Shown here piece by piece: positions 53,583-62,662 of a stretch of 64,000 bases of DNA. The first letter of the stretch is position 1, and each line of letters begins with the position of its first letter. A model generated the notes under the pieces. It did no database searches. It saw only the letters and a program-made list of their open reading frames with translations, and was not told where the DNA came from. Origin of the DNA: Fragilaria crotonensis. Its lineage: Eukaryota; Bacillariophyta; Fragilariophyceae; Fragilariales; Fragilariaceae. A program made the translations under genes and the position numbers. The DNA is taken from assembly GCA_022925895.1 (NCBI GenBank), contig JAKSYS010000255.1, positions 1 to 64,000 of the forward strand, given 5' to 3'.

Positions 53583-56057
53583 TCATATCCTCGCAGGATA
53601 TTCGAGACGACGCGAAGACTCCTTAAGATGTTGCTCTAAAAGAATGGCGATATCTGACAGCTCACACTTGCGAGCAATGTCAAGAACCGTAGAACCAGCT
53701 TTATTCTTCCAATTGGAATCCACTTTGTCGTGTTTCAACATATCGCGAACCACACCCACCTGCCCCCTAAGGGTTGCCCATATTAGAGCAGTGTTACCTT
53801 GCGAGCCAATAGCATTAACGTCGACCTGCTGGTGTCTGAGCAACTCGCGGATAATCTCCCAGTGCCCCGTATAGCTGGCCCAGAGAAACGCTGTTCGGCC
53901 TAAACTATCTTTTGCATCCACATCCACACTCTCCTGCATTAATAACTCGCGAACCACCTCAAAATGGTCATTGGAGCTCGCCACAATAAGGGATGTGAAC
54001 CCGCGTTTGTCTTTGGCATTGACATCCACATTCTTGTCCATCAACAACTCGCGAACCACATCAACATAGCCATATTGGCTCGCCACAACGAGAGATGTGC
54101 GCTCCGATGAGTCTTTTGCACTTACATCCACATCACGGTGCTTCAATAACTCGCGAACCACCTCCACACGGCCATTGTTGCTCGCTGCGATGAGGGCCGT
54201 GTGATCATACGTGTCTTTGGCGTTCACATCCAGATTTTGGTGCTCAAGCAACTCGCGAACCAAATTCGCGGAGCCACGACTGCTCACCGCGATGAGGGAT
54301 GTGCGACCGTCGCTGTCCCTAACATTGACATCAACGTCTTTGTGCTTCAACAACTCTCGAACCACCTCCACGTGGCCACGAACGCAAGCTAATAGGAGGG
54401 ATGAGAGACCACCTCTTACTTTAACATTCACATCAATACTTTCGTGTGTCAACAATTCGCGAACAACGTCCACACGACCGACCTCGCATGCCAAAACTAG
54501 GGCTGTGCGATCACATGTGCCTTTGGCATTCACATCGATATTTTCGTGCCTCAGCAACTCTCGAACAACCTCCACATGGCCACCAAAGCAAGCTGCGATG
54601 AGGGATGAGATACCACCTCTTTCTGTCACATTCACATCAATGCTTTCGTGTGTCAATAATTCGCGAACAACGTCCACACGACCGACCTCGCATGCCAAAA
54701 CTAGGGCTGTGCAATATGTGCCTTTGGCATTCACATCGATATCTTCGTGCCTCAACAACTCTCGAACAACCTCCACATGGCCATAAAAGCAAGCTACGAC
54801 AAGGGATGAGAGACCACCTCTTTCTGTAACTTCTGTAACATTCACATCAATACTTTCATGTGTCAACAATTCGCGAACAACGTCCAAACGACCGACTTTG
54901 CAAGCCGAAAACAGGGCTGTGCGATCACATGTGCCTTTGGCATTCACATCGATATCTTCGTGCTTCAGCATCTCACGAACAACCTCTAAATGGCCGCCAT
55001 CGCAAGCCGCAAATAGGGCTGTTCGATCATCTATGTCTTTGACATTCACATCAATACATTCATGCGTCAACAACTCGCGAACCACATCCAAATGGCCGAT
55101 CTCGCAAGCCAAAAATAGGGCTGTGCGATCACAAGTGCCTTTGGCATTCACATCGACATTTTCTTGCTTCAGCATCTCACGAACAACCTCAACGTGACCC
55201 CTGCTGCTCGCCACGATGAGGACTGTGAGACCGCATTTCGTTTTAGCATTCACATCAATATTCTCGTGATTTAACAACTCTCGAACTACCTCTGAACGAC
55301 CATCACCACAAGCTGCTACGAGGGCTGTGCGATCATACCTGTCTTTGACATGAACATCCAAGTTCTTGTGCTTCAATAACTCGCGAACCACCTCCACATG
55401 GCTGTCATCACAAGCCGCTAAGAGGGCTGTGCGGTCATATGTGTCTTTTACATTAACATCCACATATTCATGCTTCAACAATTCTCGTACTACCTCCGCA
55501 TGGTTGCCCTCGCAAGCCACTATGAGGGATGTAAGACCCTCTTTTTCTTGAGCATTTAAATCCAAATTTTTGTGCATCAATAACTCGCGAACCACCTCCA
55601 CATGGCTGTCGACGCATGCCGCGAATAGGGCTGTTCGATCATACGTGTCCTTGACATTTACATCGATATGTTCGTGCTTCAACAATTCTCGAACAACGTC
55701 CACATGGTTGCCCTCGCAAGCCACGAAGAGGGATGCGAGGCCGCGGTATGATTTAGCATTCACATCAATATCCCCTTGCATTAACAACTCTCGAACTACC
55801 TTCGAATGACCGAGACGGCTTGCCAGCAAAAGGGGTGTTTCGACATCAACGTAGGCGTCTACGCCTCCCGGAACCTCCAAAGTATCATAAATTATATCAC
55901 ATCTTGCATTCACATCGGCCCCGTTTTTCAATAGGTAACGAATTTGATCAATGTTGCCTTCCTTGACGCTCTGGAACAAACTCTCATTCATCTCATTCAA
56001 GCTCATGGGCTGCCTGGTGCACCACCATCCTCTAGCGAGTTTCAGCATTGATGTCAT
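53583..56057 (-). CDS. Ankyrin-repeat protein, 824 aa (ANK-K)
   Basis: An intact frame from ATG at 56057 (MTSMLKLARGWWCTRQPMSL, then NEMNESLFQSVKEGNIDQIR). It is the nearest whole relative of the giant pseudogene ANK-A, with the same 3' flank and repeats such as GSANLVRELLEHQNLDVNAK. About 23 ankyrin repeats are present, including several near-identical two-repeat blocks (ACEVGRVDVVRELLTHESID followed by GGLSSLVVACFYGHVEVV). The end modules are GRTAFLWASYTGHWEIIREL, GNTALIWATLRGQVGVVRDM and RRLEYPARI. It is probably an intracellular binding scaffold. The upstream CCAAT/GACGTCATC element is not found. Confidence 0.88.
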   Translation of the reverse strand: MTSMLKLARGWWCTRQPMSLNEMNESLFQSVKEGNIDQIRYLLKNGADVNARCDIIYDTLEVPGGVDAYVDVETPLLLASRLGHSKVVRELLMQGDIDVNAKSYRGLASLFVACEGNHVDVVRELLKHEHIDVNVKDTYDRTALFAACVDSHVEVVRELLMHKNLDLNAQEKEGLTSLIVACEGNHAEVVRELLKHEYVDVNVKDTYDRTALLAACDDSHVEVVRELLKHKNLDVHVKDRYDRTALVAACGDGRSEVVRELLNHENIDVNAKTKCGLTVLIVASSRGHVEVVREMLKQENVDVNAKGTCDRTALFLACEIGHLDVVRELLTHECIDVNVKDIDDRTALFAACDGGHLEVVREMLKHEDIDVNAKGTCDRTALFSACKVGRLDVVRELLTHESIDVNVTEVTERGGLSSLVVACFYGHVEVVRELLRHEDIDVNAKGTYCTALVLACEVGRVDVVRELLTHESIDVNVTERGGISSLIAACFGGHVEVVRELLRHENIDVNAKGTCDRTALVLACEVGRVDVVRELLTHESIDVNVKVRGGLSSLLLACVRGHVEVVRELLKHKDVDVNVRDSDGRTSLIAVSSRGSANLVRELLEHQNLDVNAKDTYDHTALIAASNNGRVEVVRELLKHRDVDVSAKDSSERTSLVVASQYGYVDVVRELLMDKNVDVNAKDKRGFTSLIVASSNDHFEVVRELLMQESVDVDAKDSLGRTAFLWASYTGHWEIIRELLRHQQVDVNAIGSQGNTALIWATLRGQVGVVRDMLKHDKVDSNWKNKAGSTVLDIARKCELSDIAILLEQHLKESSRRLEYPARI

Positions 56058-56379
56058 ACTTCATTTAGGGCAAGAACCACTTCCGATTTGTGAGTGAAGC
56101 TGTGATGTGCGTCAGAGGCAGAATCACTTCCAACCAACAGAATGATCTGCAACCTTGTTAGCAGCACTTCAACAAACTCCTCGCAGTGGCTAGCTAGAAC
56201 TATTGTAGTACCAGGTACCAGGTACGTATCGATGAGCTGCAAAAGGTATCCACGTCTGACTACTATACTTGTGTACTCGGAGTATGTTAAATGAATGTAA
56301 AATGTACAGTACTACCGGTAGTCGTATGTAGATCCAAGAAAAGTCGAGTCGTGGGAGAGCCCTCCATTCGATCAGAATT
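56058..56379. other. Short upstream region of ANK-K; shared element absent
   Basis: It begins like the other leaders (CACTTCCGATTTGTGAGTGA) but soon diverges. A CCAGGTACCAGGTAC direct repeat lies near 56210. No GACGTCATC is seen. Confidence 0.4.
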
Positions 56380-56700
56380 ACACACGAATTGTACGAAATC
56401 AGCACACGGAGTGGTCTCGGCAACACAACAACACAGCTCCAACGGCTTGCAGAGATCTCAAAATACGTTTATATCAACGTGGGTAAAACGAAAATTGGCG
56501 TTGTATTCATGGCCCGTAAATCTGAGGTCAAGGTTGTTGATTCATCATCAGCGCTCCCTTTTGTACTGCGGGAAAATCCTATGTATGTTCTGCACGACTT
56601 GTTTTTGGCCATACTAGAGGACCGATGCTTACGTCAGCCTTCGCGTCCATGCTCAATGAGGATGTGCTCAATAACATCGTCTCATCGTCGGATGTAGACA
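56380..56700 (+). repeat. R2 relic, copy 5
   Basis: The frame reads LGNTTTQLQRLAEISKYVYI, then NVGKTKIGVVFMARKSEVKV and LPFVLRENPMYVLHDLFLAI. Matching DNA is found at 14.1-14.25 and 28.4 kb. It is the best preserved middle part of R2, of unknown family, placed 3' of ANK-L. Confidence 0.5.
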
Positions 56701-56848
56701 GGAGTAATGCGTGCTGTACACTGAGTGGAATCTATCAATTGCTCCAATTCAAATGAGCAAGCGGCTCCAACATGACGTCGCTTTCAAATATTTCCTCCCT
56801 CCCACGTTCCTAACAGAACGGCCTTCATTATGATTCAATGACTTCTTC

Positions 56849-58488
56849 TTAGCGCCGCTTCCTTTTTCGATCTTCCCGCATCGACTTGTGATATTCAAGG
56901 CGAGGCGACGACGGCACTCCATGTTTTTCCAAAAGACTAGCGATATCAAACAGCTCACACTTGTGAGCAATGTCAAGAGCGGTAGACCCAGCTTTATTCT
57001 TGCAATCCACATCCACTTTCTCGTGTTTCAAAATGTCGTGAACCACATCCAACTGCCCCCTAAGGGTTGCCCAGATAAGGGCATTGTTACCTTCCAAGCC
57101 TTTGGCATTGACGTCGACCTCGTTGTGTTTGAGAAAGTCACGAACAATCTCCCAGTGGCCCCTATAGCTTGCCCATAGAAATGCTGTGCGGCCTTTATCA
57201 TCTTGGGCATTCACATACTCGTCATTGTCGTGTTTCAAGAACTCGCGAACTACCGCCACATGACCACAAGTGCTCGCTCTGATGAGGGCAGTACAACCAT
57301 GTTTTCCTCTGGCATGCATTTCCACATTATCATACTTCAATAAAACACTAACCACATCTGCATGGCCACGACTGCTCGCCGCCATAAGGGCTGTACGGTC
57401 AGCTTTGTCTCTGGCGCTAACTTCCACATTCTCGTGCTTCAACAACTCGCGAACCACCGCCACACATCCAAGATGGCTCGCAACGATGAGGGGAGTGCGA
57501 TAAGATTTGTCTTTGGCATTCACATTCACATTTTGGAACTTGTACCTCAACAATTCGCGAACCACCGCTACATGCTTAGATGTGCTAGCTCCAATAAGGG
57601 GTGTGGAATTAAATTTGTCTTTGGCGTTCACATCCACTTTCTCGTGGTTCAGCAACTCGCGAACCACGCTCAAACGACCCCTGAAGCTCGCCGCGATGAG
57701 GGCTGTGCGATCATATTTGTCTTTGGAATTTACTTCCACATCATCGTGCTTCAACAACTCACGAACCACCCAAACACTGCTATCAAGACTCGCAGAGATG
57801 AGGGCAGTGCAACCACTGCTGTCTTTAGCATTGACATCCACACCTTTGTACTTTAACAAATCGCGAACCATGGTCAAGTGGCGACGTTGGCTCGCCGCCA
57901 TGAGGGCTGTCCGACCGTCTTTTTCTGTGGCATTCACATCTATGTTATCGTGCTTCAACAACTCACAAACAACGTCTCCACGCCTATATATGCTCGCCGC
58001 GATGAGGGCAGTGTAACCCAGGTAGTCTTTGGCATTCGCATCAATATTCTCGTGCTTCAACAACTCTCTAACTACATTCACATGCTCGCCGCGATGACAG
58101 TGGAAGTCTTTGGCATTCGATCAATATTCTCGTGGGCCGCAACTGTAAGGGCTGTGCGACCAAGTTTGTCTTTCCCAGTGCCATCCACATCATCGTGCTT
58201 CAACAACGCACTAACAACCTTCGAATGACCAAGACGGCTTCCCAGAAACAAGGCCGTATCGTAATGAACGTTGGTATCAGTTGTATCCACGTTGGCATCC
58301 TCCCCTCCCAGAATCTTCCGAGTTTTAACATTTATGTAGTATCTTGCATTCACATCGGCCCCCTTTCTCAATAGGCTACGCACACGATCAATTCTGCCTT
58401 TCATGATACTCTCGAACAAACTCTCGTTCATCTCGTTCACACTCATGTGCTCCACACCATTGTCTGACGCTTCAAACATCGATGCCAT
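56849..58488 (-). pseudogene. Ankyrin-repeat gene split near its 5' end (ANK-L)
   Basis: ATG at 58488 gives MASMFEASDNGVEHMSVNEM, then NESLFESIMKGRIDRVRSLL and about one and a half repeats before TGA. A second frame of 410 codons starts four bases earlier (ATGA overlap at 58078-58081) and carries about 12 repeats to the normal end (GRTAFLWASYRGHWEIVRDF, GNNALIWATLRGQLDVVHDI) and a very basic tail (SMREDRKRKRR). The break coincides with a small duplication: CTTTGGCATTCG...TCAATATTCTCGTG occurs at about 58028 and again at about 58110. Without the break it would be about 545 residues. The long second frame might still be translated from its own ATG. Confidence 0.75.
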
Positions 58489-58678
58489 AGTGATTTAGGA
58501 CAGCACGAACACTTGTATGATGCGCGGTTGAACAGAGAATGTTGATACACCTTCTACACATGTGCTCAACTCTGTTACAGACACACAGCAACACACGGCA
58601 ACACACGCGATAGACTATGCATATAGTATAACAGCAAAGGACATATCATAATACAGTGTAAATACCCATATACGCATA

Positions 58679-59043
58679 CAGGCTGTGTTATTTGGGGAAC
58701 TTTTCCTTATTTAGGGAGATTTCTCCCCATTAAACTTTTCCAAAGTTCCCGAAATAAGATTCGTAAATCATGCAGAATTCAGTACTCCGAGTGCATTTTA
58801 ATCGACTTCACCTCGCACTCGAACCGTCAAACTGTAGACTGGTACACTGGTACTGTCATACTGATGTTTCAGTACTGTATCAGATCATTGATGTACTGAA
58901 TGCCCACGTAGAAATCACGTAGGACGTGCACGGTACAGTGTACTGTATGGTTCCCCATTAAAGTTCCCGAATAAACTTTTTAAAATATCCCCAAATTTTT
59001 TATTTGGGGATCGTGGGGAGAAACCCCGAAATAACACAGCCTG
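58679..59043. mobile_element. hAT-like MITE, 365 bp, with 8-bp target duplication
   Basis: The terminal inverted repeats are CAGGCTGTGTTATTTGGGG at the left and, read inwards from the right, CAGGCTGTGTTATTTCGGGG. The flanking TACGCATA (58671-58678 and 59044-59051) is duplicated. In the tandem duplicate at about 61840 the element is absent and a single TACGCATA remains, a direct empty site. An 8-bp duplication and CAGG ends fit the hAT superfamily. There is no coding capacity, and internal palindromes of the GGGGAA/TTCCCC type are present. It inserted after, or on one side of, the local duplication, so it is young. Confidence 0.9.
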
Positions 59044-59080
59044 TACGCATATCGTCGCATATGCAGCAAGCAGGACTTGA

Positions 59081-59122
59081 TGCGCCAATCAGAGTCCACT
59101 GAGACACTGAGACGTCATCAAT
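59081..59122 (+). promoter_or_regulatory. Shared ANK upstream element, copy before ANK-L
   Basis: GCGCCAATCAGAGTCC, then ACTGAGACACTGAGACGTCA and TCAATTTC. The ACTGAGAC part is doubled here and in the copy at 61880. The MITE has pushed this site to about 600 bp from the ATG of ANK-L. Confidence 0.5.
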
Positions 59123-59901
59123 TTCAGATTTTGCATTCGATCCGACTCGCGGGACTGCAAAAAAATCTCGATCCCTGAACCACTTAATTCCTGCACATCT
59201 ATCTGTCCTTGTACTTTGTAGGGCAACTTCATCGATTCACCTGCAACGACACAAGGAAAGATCCCACCATTAAGAGACAGCACGTTTTCTATTTCCCACA
59301 TGTCGAAGAGAAAAACGATACCCAAATCTCAAAATGTCGCTCTGCGTCACGCCAAGCCAACAGCGGACAAGAACGTGAACGATTCACAAAGTCCTGCAAC
59401 AAATGTACACACAGAGACAGACATGTCCTCGGCTCCTGTTGCATGGATTGCGCAATTGGGGTTATGCGTCCCGATGCAATCTCCATGAAGTACCGGTAGA
59501 TTCATTGCAGCACGATCCGCAATTGCCAATGGTGATTGGCCGTTAAAATCACATTGGGTGGGAGCAGCTATTCTGCCGAAAACTCAGCACCATGACAGTA
59601 AGAGGTCAATTTTTATTATAAATGCAACTTCATTGCTCCGTCTTCGTCGCTCTATCTGTCAGCCTGAGACTCATTGCAGAGCGACCACTATCTCAACGTC
59701 AGATGTACGATAGGCTAAAGTACTTCTCGTACAAACGTGAGTCTGAGAGCCCTGCTAGCACCGTTGTAGATCGAGGAGGGTCTCCTATCAATGATTCCAA
59801 CTCCCACGAGTAGATGGCTCCCGCATAATGTTCAGTCGATGTCGACCACTTCACAGAAAAGCCTTCACAGGAAACTCTCTTACCGCATTGAGGCTTGATC
59901 T

Positions 59902-61656
59902 TCAAGACGAGGCGAAAGATGGCACTCCATGTGTTTCCAAAAGACTAGCGATATCGAATAGCTCACACTTGCGAGCAATATCCAGAGCGGTAGACCCAGC
60001 TTTATTCTTGCAATTCACATCCACTTTCTCGTGTTTCAACATGTCGTTAACGACATCCAACTGTCCCCCAAGGGTTGCCCATATAAGAGCAGTATTACCT
60101 CGTGAACCTTTGGCATTGACGTGGACCTTGTTGTGTTTGAGGAACTCGCGAACGACCTCCCAGTGGCCCATATAGCTTGCCCAGAGAAATGCTGTGAAAC
60201 CACGTTTGTCTTTGGCATTCACATCCGTTTGGTGGTGTCCCAGCAACTCGCGAACCACCTCCACATAGCCATATTGGCTTGCCACAACGAGAGATGTGCG
60301 CCCCGATGAGTCCTTTGCACGTACATCCACATCACGGTGCTTCAACAACTGGCGAACCACTTCCACACGGCCATTGTTGCTCGCTGCGATGAGGGCCGTG
60401 TGATCATAAGTGTCTTTGGCATTCACATCCAGATTTCCGTGCACAAGCAACTCGCGAACCAAATTCGCGGAGCCACGACTGCTCATCGCGATGAGGGATG
60501 TGCGACCATCGCTGTCCCTAACATTGACATCAACGTCTTTGTGCTTCAACAACTCTCGAACCACCTCCACGTGGCCACTACGGCAAGCTACAACGAGGGA
60601 TGAGAGACCACCTCCTTCTGTAACATTCACATCAATACTTTCGTGTGTCAACAATTCGCGAACAACGTCCACACGACCGACCTCACAAGCCACAAATAGG
60701 GCTGTGCGACTATATCTGTCTTTGACATTCACATTGATATTTTCGTGCTTCAACAACTGTCGAACCACCTCCACGTGGCCACCACGGCAAGCTACAACGA
60801 GGGATGAGAGACCACCTCCTTCTGTAACATTCACATCAATACTTTCGTGTGTCAACAATTCGCGAACAACGTCCACACGACCGACATTGCATGCCGAATA
60901 TAGGGCTGTGCGATGACATGTGGCTTTGGCATTCACATCGATATCTTCGCGCTTCAGCATCTCACGAACAACCTCTAAATGGCCGCCATCGCAAGCCGCA
61001 AAAAGGGCTGTTTGATCATACATGTCTTTGACATTCACATCGATACATTCATGCGTCAACAACTCGCGAACTACATCCACACATCCAAGACGGCTCGCAA
61101 CGATGAGGGCAGTGCGACAAGATTTGTCTTTGGCATTCACATTCACATTTTGGAACATGTTCCTCAACAACTCGCGAACCACCGCTACATGGTTAGATTT
61201 GCTAGCTCCAATAAGGGGTGTGGAATTGAATTTGTCTTTGGCGTTCACATCCACATTCTCGTGTTTCAGCAACTCGCGAACTACGCTCAAATGACCCCTG
61301 AAGCTCGCCGCGATGAGGGCTGTGCGATCATAGTTGTCTTTGGAATTTACTTCCACATCATCGTGCTTCAACAACTCACAAACAGCCTCCGAATGACCAA
61401 GACGGCTTCCCAGCAACAAGGCCGTATCGTAATGAACGTTGGTATCAGTTGTATCCACGTCGGCATCCTCCGCTCCCAGAATATTCCGAGTTTTAACATT
61501 TATGTAGTATCTTGCATTCACATCGGCCCCCTTTTTCAAAAGGCTACGCACCCGACCAATACTGCCATTCATGACACTCTGGAACAAACTCTCGTTCATC
61601 TCGTTCACACTCATGTGCTCCACACCATCGTCTGGCACTCCGAACATCGATGTCAT
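59902..61656 (-). CDS. Mosaic ankyrin-repeat protein, 584 aa (ANK-M)
   Basis: An intact frame from ATG at 61656 (MTSMFGVPDDGVEHMSVNEM, then NESLFQSVMNGSIGRVRSLL). About 15 ankyrin repeats. The first third matches ANK-L (DTNVHYDTALLLGSRLGHSE, NKSxNHVAVVRELLRNMFQN), the middle matches ANK-K (ACDGGHLEVVREMLKREDID, GGLSSLVVACRGGHVEVV, GSANLVRELLVHGNLDVNAK), and the end matches ANK-N (LGHHQTDVNAKDKRGFTAFL). It thus looks assembled from three paralogues by unequal exchange or conversion. The tail is ETHGVPSFASS. No targeting signal is seen. Confidence 0.87.
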   Translation of the reverse strand: MTSMFGVPDDGVEHMSVNEMNESLFQSVMNGSIGRVRSLLKKGADVNARYYINVKTRNILGAEDADVDTTDTNVHYDTALLLGSRLGHSEAVCELLKHDDVEVNSKDNYDRTALIAASFRGHLSVVRELLKHENVDVNAKDKFNSTPLIGASKSNHVAVVRELLRNMFQNVNVNAKDKSCRTALIVASRLGCVDVVRELLTHECIDVNVKDMYDQTALFAACDGGHLEVVREMLKREDIDVNAKATCHRTALYSACNVGRVDVVRELLTHESIDVNVTEGGGLSSLVVACRGGHVEVVRQLLKHENINVNVKDRYSRTALFVACEVGRVDVVRELLTHESIDVNVTEGGGLSSLVVACRSGHVEVVRELLKHKDVDVNVRDSDGRTSLIAMSSRGSANLVRELLVHGNLDVNAKDTYDHTALIAASNNGRVEVVRQLLKHRDVDVRAKDSSGRTSLVVASQYGYVEVVRELLGHHQTDVNAKDKRGFTAFLWASYMGHWEVVREFLKHNKVHVNAKGSRGNTALIWATLGGQLDVVNDMLKHEKVDVNCKNKAGSTALDIARKCELFDIASLLETHGVPSFASS

Positions 61657-62662
61657 AGTGATTTAGGACAGCACGAACGCTTGTATGATGCGCGGTTGAA
61701 CGGAGAAGATGTTGACTACACCTTCTACACATGTGCTCAACTCTGTTACAGACACACAGCAACACACGGCAACACACGCGATAGACTATGCATATAGTAT
61801 AACAGCAAAGGACATATCATAATACAGTGTAAATACCCATATACGCATATCGTCGCATATGCAGCATGCAGGACTTGATGCGCCAATCAGAGTCCACTGA
61901 GACACTGAGACGTCATCAATTTCAGATTTTGCATTCGATCCGACTCGCGGGACTGCAAAAAAATCTCGATCACTGAACCACTTAATTCCTGCACATCTAT
62001 CTGTCCTTGTACTTTGTAGGGCAACTTCATCGATTCACCTGCAACGACACAAGGAAAGATCCCACCATTAAGAGACAGCACGTTTTCTATTTCCCACATG
62101 TCGAAGAGAGAAACGATACCCAAATCTCAAAATGTCGCTCTGCGTCACGCCAAGCCAACAGCGGACAAGAACGTGAACGATTCACGAAGTCCTGCAACAA
62201 ATGTACACAAAGAGACAGACATGTCCTCGGCTCCTGTTGCATGGATTGTGCAATTGGGGTTATGCGTCCCGAGAAAATCTCCATGAAGTACCGGTAGATC
62301 CATTGCTGATTGGCCGTTAAAATCATATTGGGTGGGAGCAGCTATTCTGCCGACAACTCAGCACCACGACAGTAAGAGGTCCATTTTTGTTTTAAATGCA
62401 ACTTCATTGCTCCGTCTTTGTCGCTCTATCTGTCAGCCTGAGACTAATTGCAGAGTGACCACTATCTCAACGATAGATGTACAATAGGCTGAAGTGCTGC
62501 TCGTACAAACGTGAGTCTGAGAGCCCTGCTAGCACCGTTGTCGATCGAGGGGGGTCTCCTATCAATAATTCCAACTCCCACGAGTAAATGGCTCCCGCAT
62601 AATGTTCAGTCGATGTCGACCACTTCACAGAAAAGCCTTCACACGAAACTTTCTTATTGCAT
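61657..62662. repeat. Tandem-duplicate spacer between ANK-M and ANK-N
   Basis: Nearly identical to 58489-59901 minus the MITE and a deletion of about 30 bp near 62307. The duplication extends into both flanking genes (the N-terminus of ANK-L/ANK-M and the C-terminus of ANK-M/ANK-N), giving a period of about 2.8 kb. Confidence 0.8.
61880..61920 (+). promoter_or_regulatory. Shared ANK upstream element, copy before ANK-M
   Basis: Identical to the copy at 59081, including the doubled ACTGAGAC. It lies about 230 bp from the ATG of ANK-M, because no MITE intervenes. Confidence 0.55.

Larger units (their letters stand above)
58489..59901. other. Duplicated spacer between ANK-L and ANK-M
   Basis: Homologous to 61657-62662, about 2.8-3.2 kb to the right, at very high identity. 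It holds the MITE (58679-59043), the shared promoter element (59081-59122) and the conserved ANK 3' flank (59580-59900). The small frames here are judged non-coding. Confidence 0.6.

Noticed and set aside
59300-59488. A small plus-strand frame conserved at 59300-59488 and 62098-62286 (62 codons)
   Set aside because: The two copies differ at about six codons and all the differences I see change the residue (K/E, Q/R, T/K, A/V, M/R, Q/K). That is drift of a recent duplicate, not coding constraint.
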